Assembly (NCBI GenBank): GCA_017994815.1
Contig: JAGOJY010000031.1
Location: 1-50,843 of the forward strand
DNA: 50,843 bases
Reading direction: 5' to 3'
Source of the DNA: Acidobacteriota bacterium
Lineage (GTDB): Bacteria > Acidobacteriota > Polarisedimenticolia > J045
The position numbers were made by a program, and so were the translations under genes. Each line of letters begins with the position of its first letter. The first letter of the stretch is position 1. Of this stretch, positions 1 to 7,431 are shown in pieces. Under the pieces are notes generated by a model that worked only from the letters and a program-made list of their open reading frames with translations, was not told the origin of the DNA and did not search any database.

Positions 1-14
1 ATCATCCCTTCCCT

Positions 15-44
15 CGCCGCGGACGCTCGGGCGTCTCCGCGGCG
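15..44. other. GC-rich hairpin at the window edge
   Basis: Two nearly complementary arms (15-26 and 31-44) close on a four-base TCGG loop with a two-base bulge, giving about 12 paired bases. No T-run follows on either strand. It could be the terminator of a gene outside the window. The rest of 1-205 shows no convincing gene; the open frame on the minus strand there is low-complexity Arg/Ser-rich. Confidence 0.25.
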
Positions 45-205
45 ACAGTCTCGGGGCTCTCCCCGGGACTTGAGGACCGGCAAGACTTACTGGAATTTGA
101 CCGGCAAAACTTTCCGGAACCCGCAGAAGCTGAACAACGTGCTCCCACCGCAACAAGGACCAGAGACACAGAGGTGACGTGTTCGCGTGGCAGTAGAATG
201 CAGAT

Positions 206-269
206 ATGCGTGGTGACGGACTGGGGACGATCACGAAGATCGTGCGCTGCCTTGCGTGTCGGCGGGTGA
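206..269 (+). repeat. Direct repeat, partial copy of the integrase 5' end
   Basis: These 64 bases match the first codons of the integrase at 902-965 with only a few substitutions. Both encode MRGDGLGTITK followed by an RC-x-x-CRR zinc-ribbon half. After this point the similarity stops: the frame here continues into sequence with no recombinase features. It looks like the broken-off start of a second, related integrase or a duplication left by element turnover. 206-437 holds nothing else I can support. Confidence 0.6.
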
Positions 270-437
270 GCCTTCAAACGCAAACTGAAACTCGTCTTGT
301 GGACTCCGTCAGGTGCTCGACTGGCGGACTTGGGATGAATGGCGAAGGCGTGTACCCGCTGACCGAGGCGCATCGTGAGACCGCGACGAGCCCACTCACA
401 ACAGGCGGGCTGTCAGTTGATACCAGGGGCGGACGTG

Positions 438-719
438 ATGGTCAGGCATGTACGGTCTTGGGGAGCGGTCGCGGCACTGCTTGCTGCATTCGCGGCTGCC
501 GCGCTCGCGGCGAAGGGCCCGTGGTGGGAACAGAAGCCGCAGGACGACGAAATAGCTATCCCGCCCGAACTCGGCGAGCTGGTGTCCACGGACACCTACC
601 CGATGGCCCTCGCCGAGGTCAACGTCCTGTGGTTCCGCGCCGAGGACGGCACGATCCGCAAGGTCCGGATTGGCGACGGAAAGCCCTACGTGCGCCAGGT
701 GATCCACCGCGGGAAATGA
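438..719 (+). CDS. Small secreted protein of unknown function
   Basis: A 93-residue protein. I start it at the ATG at 438, because the short basic stretch MVRHVRSW followed by an Ala/Leu-rich core (about residues 9-24) then reads as a signal peptide with likely cleavage after ALA. The mature part of about 70 residues is acidic, contains PPELGELV and ends in KVRIGDGKPYVRQVIHRGK. I do not recognise a family. It lies just upstream of the integrase on the same strand and is probably cargo of the same integrative element. A frame open upstream to 375 would add 21 residues but would bury the signal peptide. Confidence 0.5.
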   Translation: MVRHVRSWGAVAALLAAFAAAALAAKGPWWEQKPQDDEIAIPPELGELVSTDTYPMALAEVNVLWFRAEDGTIRKVRIGDGKPYVRQVIHRGK

Positions 720-723
720 CGCC

Positions 724-893
724 ATTGTCCGCCCCTGCCCGTGGTGCGGCGAGCCCCTACGGGCCCGCGTGACGCGAGGCCGAGTACCTCGTCGAGCAAA
801 AGGGCGCTGGTCAAGGCGATCGCCGAGCGGCACGGCCTGACCCACGACGAGATGTACCGCTACCTAATCGACCGAGACGGCCTGCGGCCGTAG
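724..893 (+). pseudogene. Decayed zinc-ribbon reading frame
   Basis: From 724 one frame reads IVRPCPWCGEPLRARVTR, a typical CPxCG half zinc ribbon, then degenerates. A second frame reads EAEYLVEQKG near 776-805, and a third reads ALVKAIAERHGLTHDEMYRY and continues to a stop at 891-893. Joined, they would make one plausible small protein of about 55 residues, so two frameshifts are inferred. None of the frames is an intact gene. It sits between the small secreted protein and the integrase. It could also be chance, since GC-rich DNA gives plausible peptides in several frames. Confidence 0.28.
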
Positions 894-901
894 TACACCC
901 C

Positions 902-965
902 GTGCGTGGTGACGGTCTCGGGACGATCACGAAGGTCGTGCGCTGCCCTAAGTGTCGGCGCGTCA
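902..965 (+). repeat. Direct repeat, integrase copy
   Basis: Second copy of the 64-base repeat at 206-269, here as the genuine 5' end of the integrase gene. Confidence 0.6.
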
Positions 966-2062
966 TTGAATCGCGCGAGCGGCCGACCGAGTGCGAGTGC
1001 GGGGCCGACCTGTCGAAGCAACCGGTGCGCTACCGTGCGCGGCTGCGGATCGCGGGCCGCCGCGAGAGCCGGGTCTACGCCCGCGAGGACATGGCAACCA
1101 GGTGGCTCCGCGAGCGCCGGAAGCAGAAGGTCGACGTCGAGTCCGGGGCCGTACACGAGGGCCGCGCCGGCACGAAGCCGCGGGTCAAGTACGCCGAGCT
1201 CGGGCCGGAGCTGATCACCTGGTGGGAGTCCGGAGTTTGGCGGGACTACACGGACGACACGCTCAGAGGCTACCGGAACGTCCTGCGGAAAGTGCTCGAG
1301 CACTGGGGCAAGCTCGAAGTCGCGCGGACGCGCGAGGCCGATGTGCGGGCCTGGACGGCGACGATGAAGGGCCTCGCGCCGCAGACCCGGCGGAACCGAC
1401 TCGACGTCCTGAGCATGCTGCACCAGCTCGCGTTCGAGGCCGGGTACGTGCCGCGGATCCCGTGCGCGGTCCCGCGGCCGGAACCCCGCGACGCGAAGCC
1501 GCGCACCGAGGCCTCGGAGGCCGAGCTGGGCGCCGCGCTCGAGGCCACCCAGGACGCGCGCACCCGGGCCGCGCTGCTGCTCGCCGGCGACGCCGGCCTC
1601 CGCCGGTTCGAGATCCCGCCGTTGGACGGCGCCGACGTCGACCTCGCCGGCCGCTGGGTCTACGTCCGCCGGGGGAAGGGCCGGAAGGAGCGCAGGGCGC
1701 CGATCACGACCGACCGCCTGCATGACGCGCTGAAGGCCCTGGCGCCCGTGGCGGGCGTGCGCGTGTTCAGCGCCGAGCTCGACACGGTCGACAAGCTCGA
1801 CGACTACCTCCAGGAGCAGCTCGGGGAGTTCCACCCGGGGCTGCACCGGCTCCGGCACCACGCCGCCACGGTCTGGGTCAACGACCCTCGGAACCCGCTC
1901 CCGAAGGTCCAGCGCTGGCTCGGCCACCGGAACCTGGCGACCACCCAGCGCTACCTCCACGTGGACGACGAACCGCCGCCGCCCTCGGGTGAATGGCCCA
2001 CCATTGACCCACGCGGCTCCGGACCGACGCGGCGAGCCGCGCACCTACGATCCGTGAAATAG
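902..2062 (+). CDS. Tyrosine recombinase / integrase with N-terminal zinc ribbon
   Basis: A 386-residue integrase starting at GTG 902. The N-terminus carries a zinc ribbon (C15, C18, C31, C33: CPKC...CEC). A core-binding helical domain covers about 95-185 and the catalytic domain about 205-355. Catalytic residues are visible: Arg in GLRRFEI (R234), Lys in GKGRKER (K259), HRLR (H315, R318), GHRN (H342) and Tyr351 in TTQRYLHV. All residues of the R-K-H-R-H-Y set are present, so it should be active in site-specific strand exchange. Its stop lies 20 bp before the CCA end of a tRNA-Ser gene, the usual arrangement of an element integrated at a tRNA 3' end. The element would extend leftwards past the window start. 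Confidence 0.9.
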   Translation: MRGDGLGTITKVVRCPKCRRVIESRERPTECECGADLSKQPVRYRARLRIAGRRESRVYAREDMATRWLRERRKQKVDVESGAVHEGRAGTKPRVKYAELGPELITWWESGVWRDYTDDTLRGYRNVLRKVLEHWGKLEVARTREADVRAWTATMKGLAPQTRRNRLDVLSMLHQLAFEAGYVPRIPCAVPRPEPRDAKPRTEASEAELGAALEATQDARTRAALLLAGDAGLRRFEIPPLDGADVDLAGRWVYVRRGKGRKERRAPITTDRLHDALKALAPVAGVRVFSAELDTVDKLDDYLQEQLGEFHPGLHRLRHHAATVWVNDPRNPLPKVQRWLGHRNLATTQRYLHVDDEPPPPSGEWPTIDPRGSGPTRRAAHLRSVK

Positions 2063-2082
2063 CCCGTCATACGTGCGTTTAC

Positions 2083-2125
2083 TGGCGGAGGGGGTGGGAT
2101 TCGAACCCACGAGACCCGCGAGGGT
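2083..2125. other. Probable attachment site in the tRNA-Ser 3' half
   Basis: Inferred, not proven. Tyrosine recombinases commonly use the T-arm/acceptor end of a tRNA as attB, and the integrase ends immediately beside it. No second copy of the tRNA 3' segment is visible within this window, so the other attachment site should lie to the left of position 1. Confidence 0.35.
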
Positions 2126-2172
2126 CTGGAGGTTTTCAAGACCTCTGCCTTAAACCGCTCGGCCACCCCTCC
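2083..2172 (-). tRNA. tRNA-Ser (anticodon UGA)
   Basis: Read on the minus strand, the 7-bp acceptor stem is GGAGGGG with CCCCTCC, followed by discriminator G and an encoded CCA (2083-2085). The anticodon stem GAGGT/ACCTC encloses CTTGAAA, so the anticodon is UGA. A long variable arm (AGACCC TCGC GGGTCT) marks a class II serine tRNA, and the T arm is GTGGG TTCGAAT CCCAC. The total length of 90 bases is normal for tRNA-Ser. The 3' end faces the integrase, suggesting this tRNA is the integration target and was restored intact by the element. Confidence 0.95.
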
Positions 2173-2214
2173 GGCCCGGCGGGCCCGATGATTCTAGTGG
2201 CAGAGCGCGCCGCC

Positions 2215-3141
2215 TCAGGCGAGGTTCGGCAGGCTGCCGAGGGCCAGTTCGGCGATGATCGGGCTCTCGGGGATCCCGCCCTCGCCGGCCAGGTAGACCG
2301 CCAGGTCCGCGATCGCCCGCGAGGCCGCCGAGGCCGGGGCCAGGTTGGCCAGCGGCTCGAGCAGCCGCACGGAGCGCTCGACGGCCGGATCTTCCGGCAC
2401 CTCGGCCAGGAGCGGCAGGTCGAGCTTGCCACCGACCTCGCCGCGCAGGTTCGCCAGGAGTTCGGAGGCGCTCAGGCCGCCGTCGGGCTTCACCCGGTTC
2501 AGCACCAGCGCCGGGCGGAACGAGGCGCCGCCGCGGCCGACGATGTCTTCCTCGCGGACCGCGTTGAGGTCGCGCACCAGTTCGTCGAGCGAGGTGTAGA
2601 CGCGCGGCCGCGCCGCCGAGGCGATGCTGCCCGACGTGCGCGCGCTGCAGCGCAGGCGCGCGAGGCCCAACAGGCGCGCGGCGTCGCTGAGCGACAGCGG
2701 GTCGGGCGTGGTCACGATCAGCTGCAGGTCGCTCGCGAGCAGCAGGTCGAGCACCTGGTGCCCCACGCCGGCAGCGAGGTCGACGATCACCATCTCGACC
2801 GGCAGCTCGCGCAGGCCGCTGGCGAGCTGCGCGATCTCGCGCCCGGTGAGCCCCGCGGCGCGCACCGTCTCGCTCGACCCCGGCACGAGGTGCAGGTGGC
2901 CGGCCGCGTCGGCCGGGACCATCACGTCGCGCAGCGCGCCCGAGCCGCCGCGCAGGACCTCGAGCACGCTGCGCCGCGGCGGTTCGAGCAGGCCGAGCAG
3001 GAGGTTCAGGTCGGCACAGCCGAGGTCGAGATCGACCAGGCAGGTCTTCACGCCCCGGCGGGCCAGGGCAATCCCCAGGTTGGCCGCGAGGAACGACTTC
3101 CCCGTACCGCCCTTGCCCGAGCCCAGCGTGATCACGCGCAT
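2215..3141 (-). CDS. FlhG/MinD-type P-loop ATPase
   Basis: A 308-residue protein of the SIMIBI (ParA/MinD/FlhG) class. The deviant Walker A motif is KGGTGKS with signature Lys10 and Lys15. VDLDLGCADLNLLLG (about 36-50) supplies the Walker A' Asp, and VIVDLAAGVG the Walker B strand, followed by VTTPDPLSLSDA, which resembles FlhG/YlxH more than chromosomal ParA. Such proteins dimerise on ATP and position flagella, division sites or other polar machines at the membrane. There is no obvious C-terminal membrane-targeting helix and no flagellar gene in the window, so the client is unknown. The start ATG is preceded by GGGAGGG about 12 bases upstream. It is transcribed towards the tRNA-Ser gene. Confidence 0.8.
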   Translation of the reverse strand: MRVITLGSGKGGTGKSFLAANLGIALARRGVKTCLVDLDLGCADLNLLLGLLEPPRRSVLEVLRGGSGALRDVMVPADAAGHLHLVPGSSETVRAAGLTGREIAQLASGLRELPVEMVIVDLAAGVGHQVLDLLLASDLQLIVTTPDPLSLSDAARLLGLARLRCSARTSGSIASAARPRVYTSLDELVRDLNAVREEDIVGRGGASFRPALVLNRVKPDGGLSASELLANLRGEVGGKLDLPLLAEVPEDPAVERSVRLLEPLANLAPASAASRAIADLAVYLAGEGGIPESPIIAELALGSLPNLA

Positions 3142-3464
3142 TGGAAACCCAGCCCTCCCGCGAAACGAACATCGGCCCGCGGCAACGCCGGGTCAACGTC
3201 GCACGGTCCGTGGAAAGCCGCGCCACGCGCGGCAAGAGCGGGACGGGACAACTCAAACAAAGCGGGACCAGAACGGGCGCGCCGCCCACCGCGCGAATGC
3301 GGGAGGCAGCGTGGGGACAGGCCTCGGGGACAGCACACGCGGCAACGGCCTCATCGACGCGAGGCTGCACCGTCCCCGTCTCGTCGATCCAGGAGCGACC
3401 GGGTGCGAAACAACCGCGGGACAGCTACCGCGGACCCGGCGGTCAGCGGTAGCCGTCCCCGGCC
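3142..3464. other. Intergenic region without a gene
   Basis: This 323-bp gap separates the ATPase start from the end of the Yip1-like gene. It contains the hairpin at 3424-3453 and presumably the ATPase promoter, but no clear -35/-10 pair is visible. The short open frames here are Arg/Pro/Gly-rich and have no family features. Confidence 0.4.
3424..3453 (-). terminator. Hairpin terminating the gap/exchanger/Yip1 operon
   Basis: Perfect 8-bp arms (GCTACCGC 3424-3431 and GCGGTAGC 3446-3453) continue after one mismatch into a further GACC/GGTC stem on a CGGC loop. It lies 11 bp downstream of the stop codon of the Yip1-like gene. No long T-tract follows (TGTCCCGCGGTTGTTT), so termination may be only partly intrinsic. 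Confidence 0.5.
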
Positions 3465-3992
3465 TCAGAAGTTGTTCCCGCCGCCCTTCATCATCGCGCT
3501 GAAGAACGCCGCGCCGACCGTCAGCGCCACCACCACGCAGCACAGGAGAAGCACGGCCAGCGGGATCAGCACCACGGCGATCGCCTTGCCCCGCGGTAGC
3601 GCGTGCACCTCCTCGACGATCACGACGGAGACGATGATGCCCCACACCATCGCCACCAGGCCGCCGACGAACGGCACGACCCCGACCCAGTTCACGAGCC
3701 CGACGCCGTGGCCGTACGCCTGGAAGAACGGCATGTACCCGCCCTTGCCGCCGAACAGCATCGAGAGCAGGTGCAGGATCCCGACCCAGACGAAACTCCA
3801 GAGCGGGACCAGCACGATGAACACGACGACCATCAGCGGGTTCAACGAACCGATCCCGGCCGCGACGCCGGCGATGGCCAGGATCACCAGTGCCGGGATC
3901 AGCGCATTGGCGTCCGCGGCGACTTCACGCAGGGCCATCCGATCCAGCTGGGCGATGGCCCAGGCCCTCCGTAACGCAAGACCGAAATCCAT
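3465..3992 (-). CDS. Yip1-family integral membrane protein
   Basis: A 175-residue protein with about five hydrophobic segments, starting near residues 30, 50, 95, 110 and 135. The layout resembles bacterial Yip1-domain proteins: an N-terminal amphipathic part ending AREVAAD-like, a hydrophobic core with SLNPLMVV, then LHLLSMLFGGKGGYMPFFQAYGHG, where the Yip1 family typically has a gly-rich loop and a conserved FRxxxY-like segment. The function of this family in bacteria is unknown. The gene starts 13 bp after the exchanger gene and is the last gene of a leftward operon. The C-terminus is a small basic tail MMKGGGNNF. Confidence 0.65.
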   Translation of the reverse strand: MDFGLALRRAWAIAQLDRMALREVAADANALIPALVILAIAGVAAGIGSLNPLMVVVFIVLVPLWSFVWVGILHLLSMLFGGKGGYMPFFQAYGHGVGLVNWVGVVPFVGGLVAMVWGIIVSVVIVEEVHALPRGKAIAVVLIPLAVLLLCCVVVALTVGAAFFSAMMKGGGNNF

Positions 3993-4005
3993 GGCTCTCT
4001 CCTCT

Positions 4006-5313
4006 CTATTCCGCGGTCCGCGTCTCGGCCGACCAGACCATCCGGGCCAGCGGCCGGATGCTGCGCCGGTAACGGACCAGCTCGATCGTCCCCAACACGA
4101 TGTAGGCGACGGAAAAGATCGACTTCTCGATCGCGAACAGGGCGTCGTGACGGGCGGGATCGACGCCTTCCTCGATCGCGATGGAAAGACCGAATTGCGC
4201 CAGGAACAAGGTCAACAGCCAGATCGCTTCCTTCAGCTCGAAGCGACGGTTGAGCACGATCATCACCGCGAAGAACGACTGCGCCGACGTGAGCAGGACC
4301 TCGCCCAGCTGGCGCGCGTCGAGCGGCATCGCGGCCAAGTGCTGCCCGTGCACCACCAGCCCCAAGCCGTACGCGATCGGCACCATGCTCACCAGGAGCG
4401 TCCACTGGTTGACCTTGCTCGACAAGAGCGTGCCGAACCCGGTGGCCGCCTTCCCCTGCAGCGCGAAGACCATCACGATGATGAACTCGGGCGATTCGCT
4501 GGCCAAAGGCGCCAGCCACTGGATCAGCAGGAACTCGCTGACGCCCCAGTCGCGGCCGGTGAGCTTGAGCCCCTCGGCGAACGGCTCGGCGGCCGCGAAC
4601 AGCGTCGCGCCGGCAAACAGGAACATCAGCAGGGTGACGGCCCGGCGCGGCCAGACCGGCAGCAGGCCGATCACCTCCGGCGGACCCGCCAGCTCGGGCT
4701 CGACGACGTCCTGGCGCACGGCATAGCGGATGTACATCACGAAGATCGCGAGCAGGATCGCGGAGTCGAACAGGTTCAGCTGGCCCTTGATCGGGATCAC
4801 GAACGAGTAGAGCGTCGCCGCGGCGAGGAAGAACACCTCGCCCCAGCGCGAGCGCTCCAGCCGGATCAGCTTGCGCCCGCGGGTCATCCACCAGGCGATC
4901 GAGATCAGCGGCCAGCCGATGCCGATCAGCAGCCGGTTGGCGCCCGTCATGTTGGCCAGCGCGAGCGGCGCGTTCTCCGGCACCGTCGCCGCGGTCCAGG
5001 CGAGGTAGATGTCGACCGTGTACTCGGGCAGCACGGCCAACAGCGCGATCAGCGCCGTGGCCAGGTTGCGGCTGACGTCGAACTGCAGCAGCTCGGCCGA
5101 CCACGAGACCAGGAACGCGCCCGCGAGCACCGCCAAGCCGAAGACCAGGCTCGCCAGCGCCGCCGGCAACTCCCCGCCGCGCCAGGCGATCGCGCCCGCC
5201 GCCTCGTCGGGGTGGGCGCCGAGCACCCGCAGGACGAGCGCCGGCAGCGCTCCCGCGACCGCGAGCGCGAGCCAGAGCATCGCCCGCGCCACACCCCCCG
5301 TGCGAGCCTGCAT
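4006..5313 (-). CDS. Sodium/calcium exchanger family membrane protein (CaCA)
   Basis: A 435-residue polytopic membrane protein with the duplicated alpha repeats of the CaCA superfamily. Repeat 1 (about residues 88-135) contains AVLPEYTVDIYLAW and NMTGANRLLIGIGWP. Repeat 2 (about 270-315) contains APLASESPEFIIVM and LLSSKVNQWTLLVSM. The Pro-Glu pairs in both repeats are the usual cation ligands, so it should exchange Ca2+ or another cation for Na+ or H+ across the inner membrane. About eleven hydrophobic segments are visible. It starts 6 bp after the second GAPDH gene and is co-transcribed with it. The link between glycolysis and cation exchange is not explained by the sequence; the operon may simply be shared. 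Confidence 0.8.
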   Translation of the reverse strand: MQARTGGVARAMLWLALAVAGALPALVLRVLGAHPDEAAGAIAWRGGELPAALASLVFGLAVLAGAFLVSWSAELLQFDVSRNLATALIALLAVLPEYTVDIYLAWTAATVPENAPLALANMTGANRLLIGIGWPLISIAWWMTRGRKLIRLERSRWGEVFFLAAATLYSFVIPIKGQLNLFDSAILLAIFVMYIRYAVRQDVVEPELAGPPEVIGLLPVWPRRAVTLLMFLFAGATLFAAAEPFAEGLKLTGRDWGVSEFLLIQWLAPLASESPEFIIVMVFALQGKAATGFGTLLSSKVNQWTLLVSMVPIAYGLGLVVHGQHLAAMPLDARQLGEVLLTSAQSFFAVMIVLNRRFELKEAIWLLTLFLAQFGLSIAIEEGVDPARHDALFAIEKSIFSVAYIVLGTIELVRYRRSIRPLARMVWSAETRTAE

Positions 5314-5319
5314 GCCCGG

Positions 5320-6327
5320 TCAGCTCAACATCTGGCCGAGCCGCGCCGCGAGGTCCACGACCCGGTTCGAGTAGCCCCACTCGTTGTCGTACCACGCCAG
5401 CACGCGCAGCTCGCACGGCCCGACCATCTGCGTCGAGGGCGCGTCGAAGATCGAGCTGTGCGGGTTGCCGATGATGTCCGAGGACACCAGCGCGTCCTCG
5501 GAGTATTCGAGCAGCTTCTGCAGCGGTCCTTCGGCGGCGGCCTTCATCACGCGGTTGACCTCGTCCGCGGTCGTGTCCTTCTGCACGCGCACCACGAGAT
5601 CGACGACCGACCCGTCGGGCACCGGGACACGCACGGCCATCCCGTCCAGCCGCCCCTTCAGCTCGGGCAGCACCTTGCCCACCGCGCGCGCCGCGCCGGT
5701 CGTGGTCGGGATCAGGTTCTGCGTCGCCGCACGCGCGCGGCGGAAGTCCTTGTGCGGCACGTCGGCCAACCGCTGGTCGTTCGTGTACGCGTGGACGGTG
5801 GTCATGAATCCCTTCTCGATGCTGAAGTTCTCGTGCAGCACCTTGGCCACCGGCGCCAGGCAGTTCGTCGTGCACGAGGCGTTGGAGACGATGTGCGTCT
5901 GCGGCGTCAGCACGTGGTCGTTGACGCCCAAAACGACGATCGCGTCCACCTCGTCCTTGGGCGGGACGGTCAGGATCACCTTCTTCGCGCCGCGCTGCAG
6001 GTGCGGCTCGAGCTTGGCCCGGTCGCGGAACACGCCGGTCGCCTCGACGACGATGTCGGCGCCGACCTCGGCCCACGGCAGCCGCTTCGGGTCGCGCTCG
6101 GCGCTGTGGTGGATCCGGTGCCCGTCCACGATCAGCGCCCCGGGCTCGACGCTGATCGGCCGGCGGAAGCGCCCCATCACCGTGTCGAAGCGCAACAGGT
6201 ACGCCAGCGCCTCCGACTCGTAGAGGTCGTTGATCGCGACGACTTCCATGTCGTCGCGCTGGCTCATGATCCGGAACACGGCGCGGCCGATCCGGCCGAA
6301 GCCGTTGATGCCGACGCGGATCTTCAT
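5320..6327 (-). CDS. gap: Glyceraldehyde-3-phosphate dehydrogenase, canonical copy
   Basis: A 335-residue class I GAPDH starting at MKIRVGINGFGRIGR. It interconverts glyceraldehyde 3-phosphate and 1,3-bisphosphoglycerate with NAD(P)+ in the cytosol. The Rossmann GxGxxG, the VAINDLY Asp that favours NAD, the active site SNASCTTNC, HAYTNDQ with the base-catalyst His, and the closing WYDNEWGYSNRVVDL are all canonical. The ATG overlaps the last bases of the upstream paralogue by four (ATGA), so the two are translationally coupled. The frame remains open far upstream inside the paralogue; that extension is a shadow. Confidence 0.95.
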   Translation of the reverse strand: MKIRVGINGFGRIGRAVFRIMSQRDDMEVVAINDLYESEALAYLLRFDTVMGRFRRPISVEPGALIVDGHRIHHSAERDPKRLPWAEVGADIVVEATGVFRDRAKLEPHLQRGAKKVILTVPPKDEVDAIVVLGVNDHVLTPQTHIVSNASCTTNCLAPVAKVLHENFSIEKGFMTTVHAYTNDQRLADVPHKDFRRARAATQNLIPTTTGAARAVGKVLPELKGRLDGMAVRVPVPDGSVVDLVVRVQKDTTADEVNRVMKAAAEGPLQKLLEYSEDALVSSDIIGNPHSSIFDAPSTQMVGPCELRVLAWYDNEWGYSNRVVDLAARLGQMLS

Positions 6328-7352
6328 GCGCTGACCTCCTCGAGCTTGCCGTCCCGGACCGCGAGGTAGCGCAACAGGTCCACGACGCGGTGCGAGTAAC
6401 CCCAGCTGTTGTCGAACCAGGCGATCACCTTGCCCAGGAGCGGGTCCATCACCATCGTCGCCAGCGAGTCGAAGGTCGAGGAGTACGGGTTCTTGATCAC
6501 GTCGCTGGAGACGATCGGGTCTTCCTGGTACTCGAGGATGCCGCGGTACGGTCCCGAGGCCGCGGTGCGCATGACCTCGTTGATCCCGTCCTTGCTCACG
6601 CGGTTTTCGAACCAGACGGTGAAGTCCACGATCGAGCCGTTCTGCACCGGCACGCGCAGCGAGGAGGCGCGGATCTTGCCCTTGATCTCCGGGATCACCT
6701 CTTCCAGCACCGTGCCGGCGTTGGTCTCGGACGGGACGATGTTCTCGGCCGCCGCGCGCGAGTTGCGGAACTCGTCGGCCGGGACGTCGGCCAGCCGGTT
6801 GACGCTGGTGTAGGCGTGCACCGCGGTCAAGTGCGCGCGCTCGATGCCGAAGGCCTGGTCGAGGATCTTCAGCACCGGGGCGGCGCAGTGCGCGGTGCAC
6901 GAGCCGTTGCTGATGATCCGCTGCTCAAGCTTGAGCTGCTCGTGGTTGATCCCGTAGAGCACGATCGCGTCGGGGTGCTCGCTGGGCGGCGTGCAGAGCA
7001 GCACACGCTGGGCTCCGGCATCGAGGTGCTTGCGCGACTCGGCCATCGAGCGCGCGCGGCCCGTCGCTTCGACCACGTAGTCCACGCCGTAGTCGGACCA
7101 GCGCACGTCGCCGGGGTCCTTGCCCGAAAGCAGCGGCACCTGCCGGCCCCACGTGTAGAGCTGGCCATCCTTGTAGGTCACCTGGTCGGGGAACCGCCCG
7201 AACGTCGTGTCGTAGCGCACCAGGTACGTCAGCGCCTCGTGGTCCGCGATGTCGCTGATGGCGCCGATGCGGATGTCCTGGCTGCGGTACAGCAGCCGAA
7301 AAAGGTTCCGGCCGATGCGGCCAAAACCCATCAATCCGACCGTGATCGCCAT
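6324..7352 (-). CDS. GAPDH paralogue with a divergent active-site motif
   Basis: A 342-residue member of the same family as the downstream gene, first in a leftward operon, with SD GAGGAG just before the ATG. The Rossmann motif GLMGFGRIGRN and the closing WFDNSWGYSHRVVDL are conserved, and the catalytic Cys is retained. However, the signature reads SNGSCTAHC instead of SNASCTTNC, and the His motif reads HAYTSVNRLADVP instead of HAYTNDQ. Residues that contact phosphate or substrate therefore differ. It might be a GAPDH with different cofactor or direction preference, an erythrose-4-phosphate dehydrogenase-like enzyme, or a regulatory subunit. The family is certain; the substrate is not. Confidence 0.88.
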   Translation of the reverse strand: MAITVGLMGFGRIGRNLFRLLYRSQDIRIGAISDIADHEALTYLVRYDTTFGRFPDQVTYKDGQLYTWGRQVPLLSGKDPGDVRWSDYGVDYVVEATGRARSMAESRKHLDAGAQRVLLCTPPSEHPDAIVLYGINHEQLKLEQRIISNGSCTAHCAAPVLKILDQAFGIERAHLTAVHAYTSVNRLADVPADEFRNSRAAAENIVPSETNAGTVLEEVIPEIKGKIRASSLRVPVQNGSIVDFTVWFENRVSKDGINEVMRTAASGPYRGILEYQEDPIVSSDVIKNPYSSTFDSLATMVMDPLLGKVIAWFDNSWGYSHRVVDLLRYLAVRDGKLEEVSA

Positions 7353-7401
7353 TCCGTCTCCTCTCTGGGGCGGCTCCCGTCGTCGGTCGCGGGCGCCGTG
7401 G

Positions 7402-7430
7402 CCGTTCGCCGGGCCCGGCCCGGCGAACGG
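7402..7430 (-). terminator. Strong hairpin after the EamA permease gene
   Basis: Perfect 12-bp arms (CCGTTCGCCGGG and CCCGGCGAACGG) enclose a five-base loop, starting one base after the TAG stop of the permease gene. No T-run follows on the minus strand. On the plus strand GCTATTTT follows, but no plus-strand gene precedes it. It probably separates the permease transcript from the GAPDH operon promoter. Confidence 0.5.
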
Positions 7431-7431
7431 G

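Noticed and set aside
2..373. Minus-strand frame of 123 codons at the window start
   Set aside because: Ser/Arg-rich low complexity, antisense to the repeat copy, no RBS.
206..772. A 188-codon frame starting with the integrase-like MRGDGLGTITK
   Set aside because: Only the first 21 codons resemble the integrase; the rest has no domain and overlaps the better-supported secreted protein. I keep only the repeat.
2188..6369. A 1393-codon open frame on the plus strand opposite the ATPase, Yip1-like, exchanger and GAPDH genes
   Set aside because: It is Arg/Gln/His/Asp-rich without any family motif and is antisense to well-recognised proteins; GC-rich codon bias keeps the opposite frame open.
6328..6900. 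N-terminal extension of the canonical GAPDH giving 526 residues
   Set aside because: The extension is antisense-like Arg-rich sequence inside the upstream GAPDH; MKIRVGINGFG with the ATGA overlap is the proper start.
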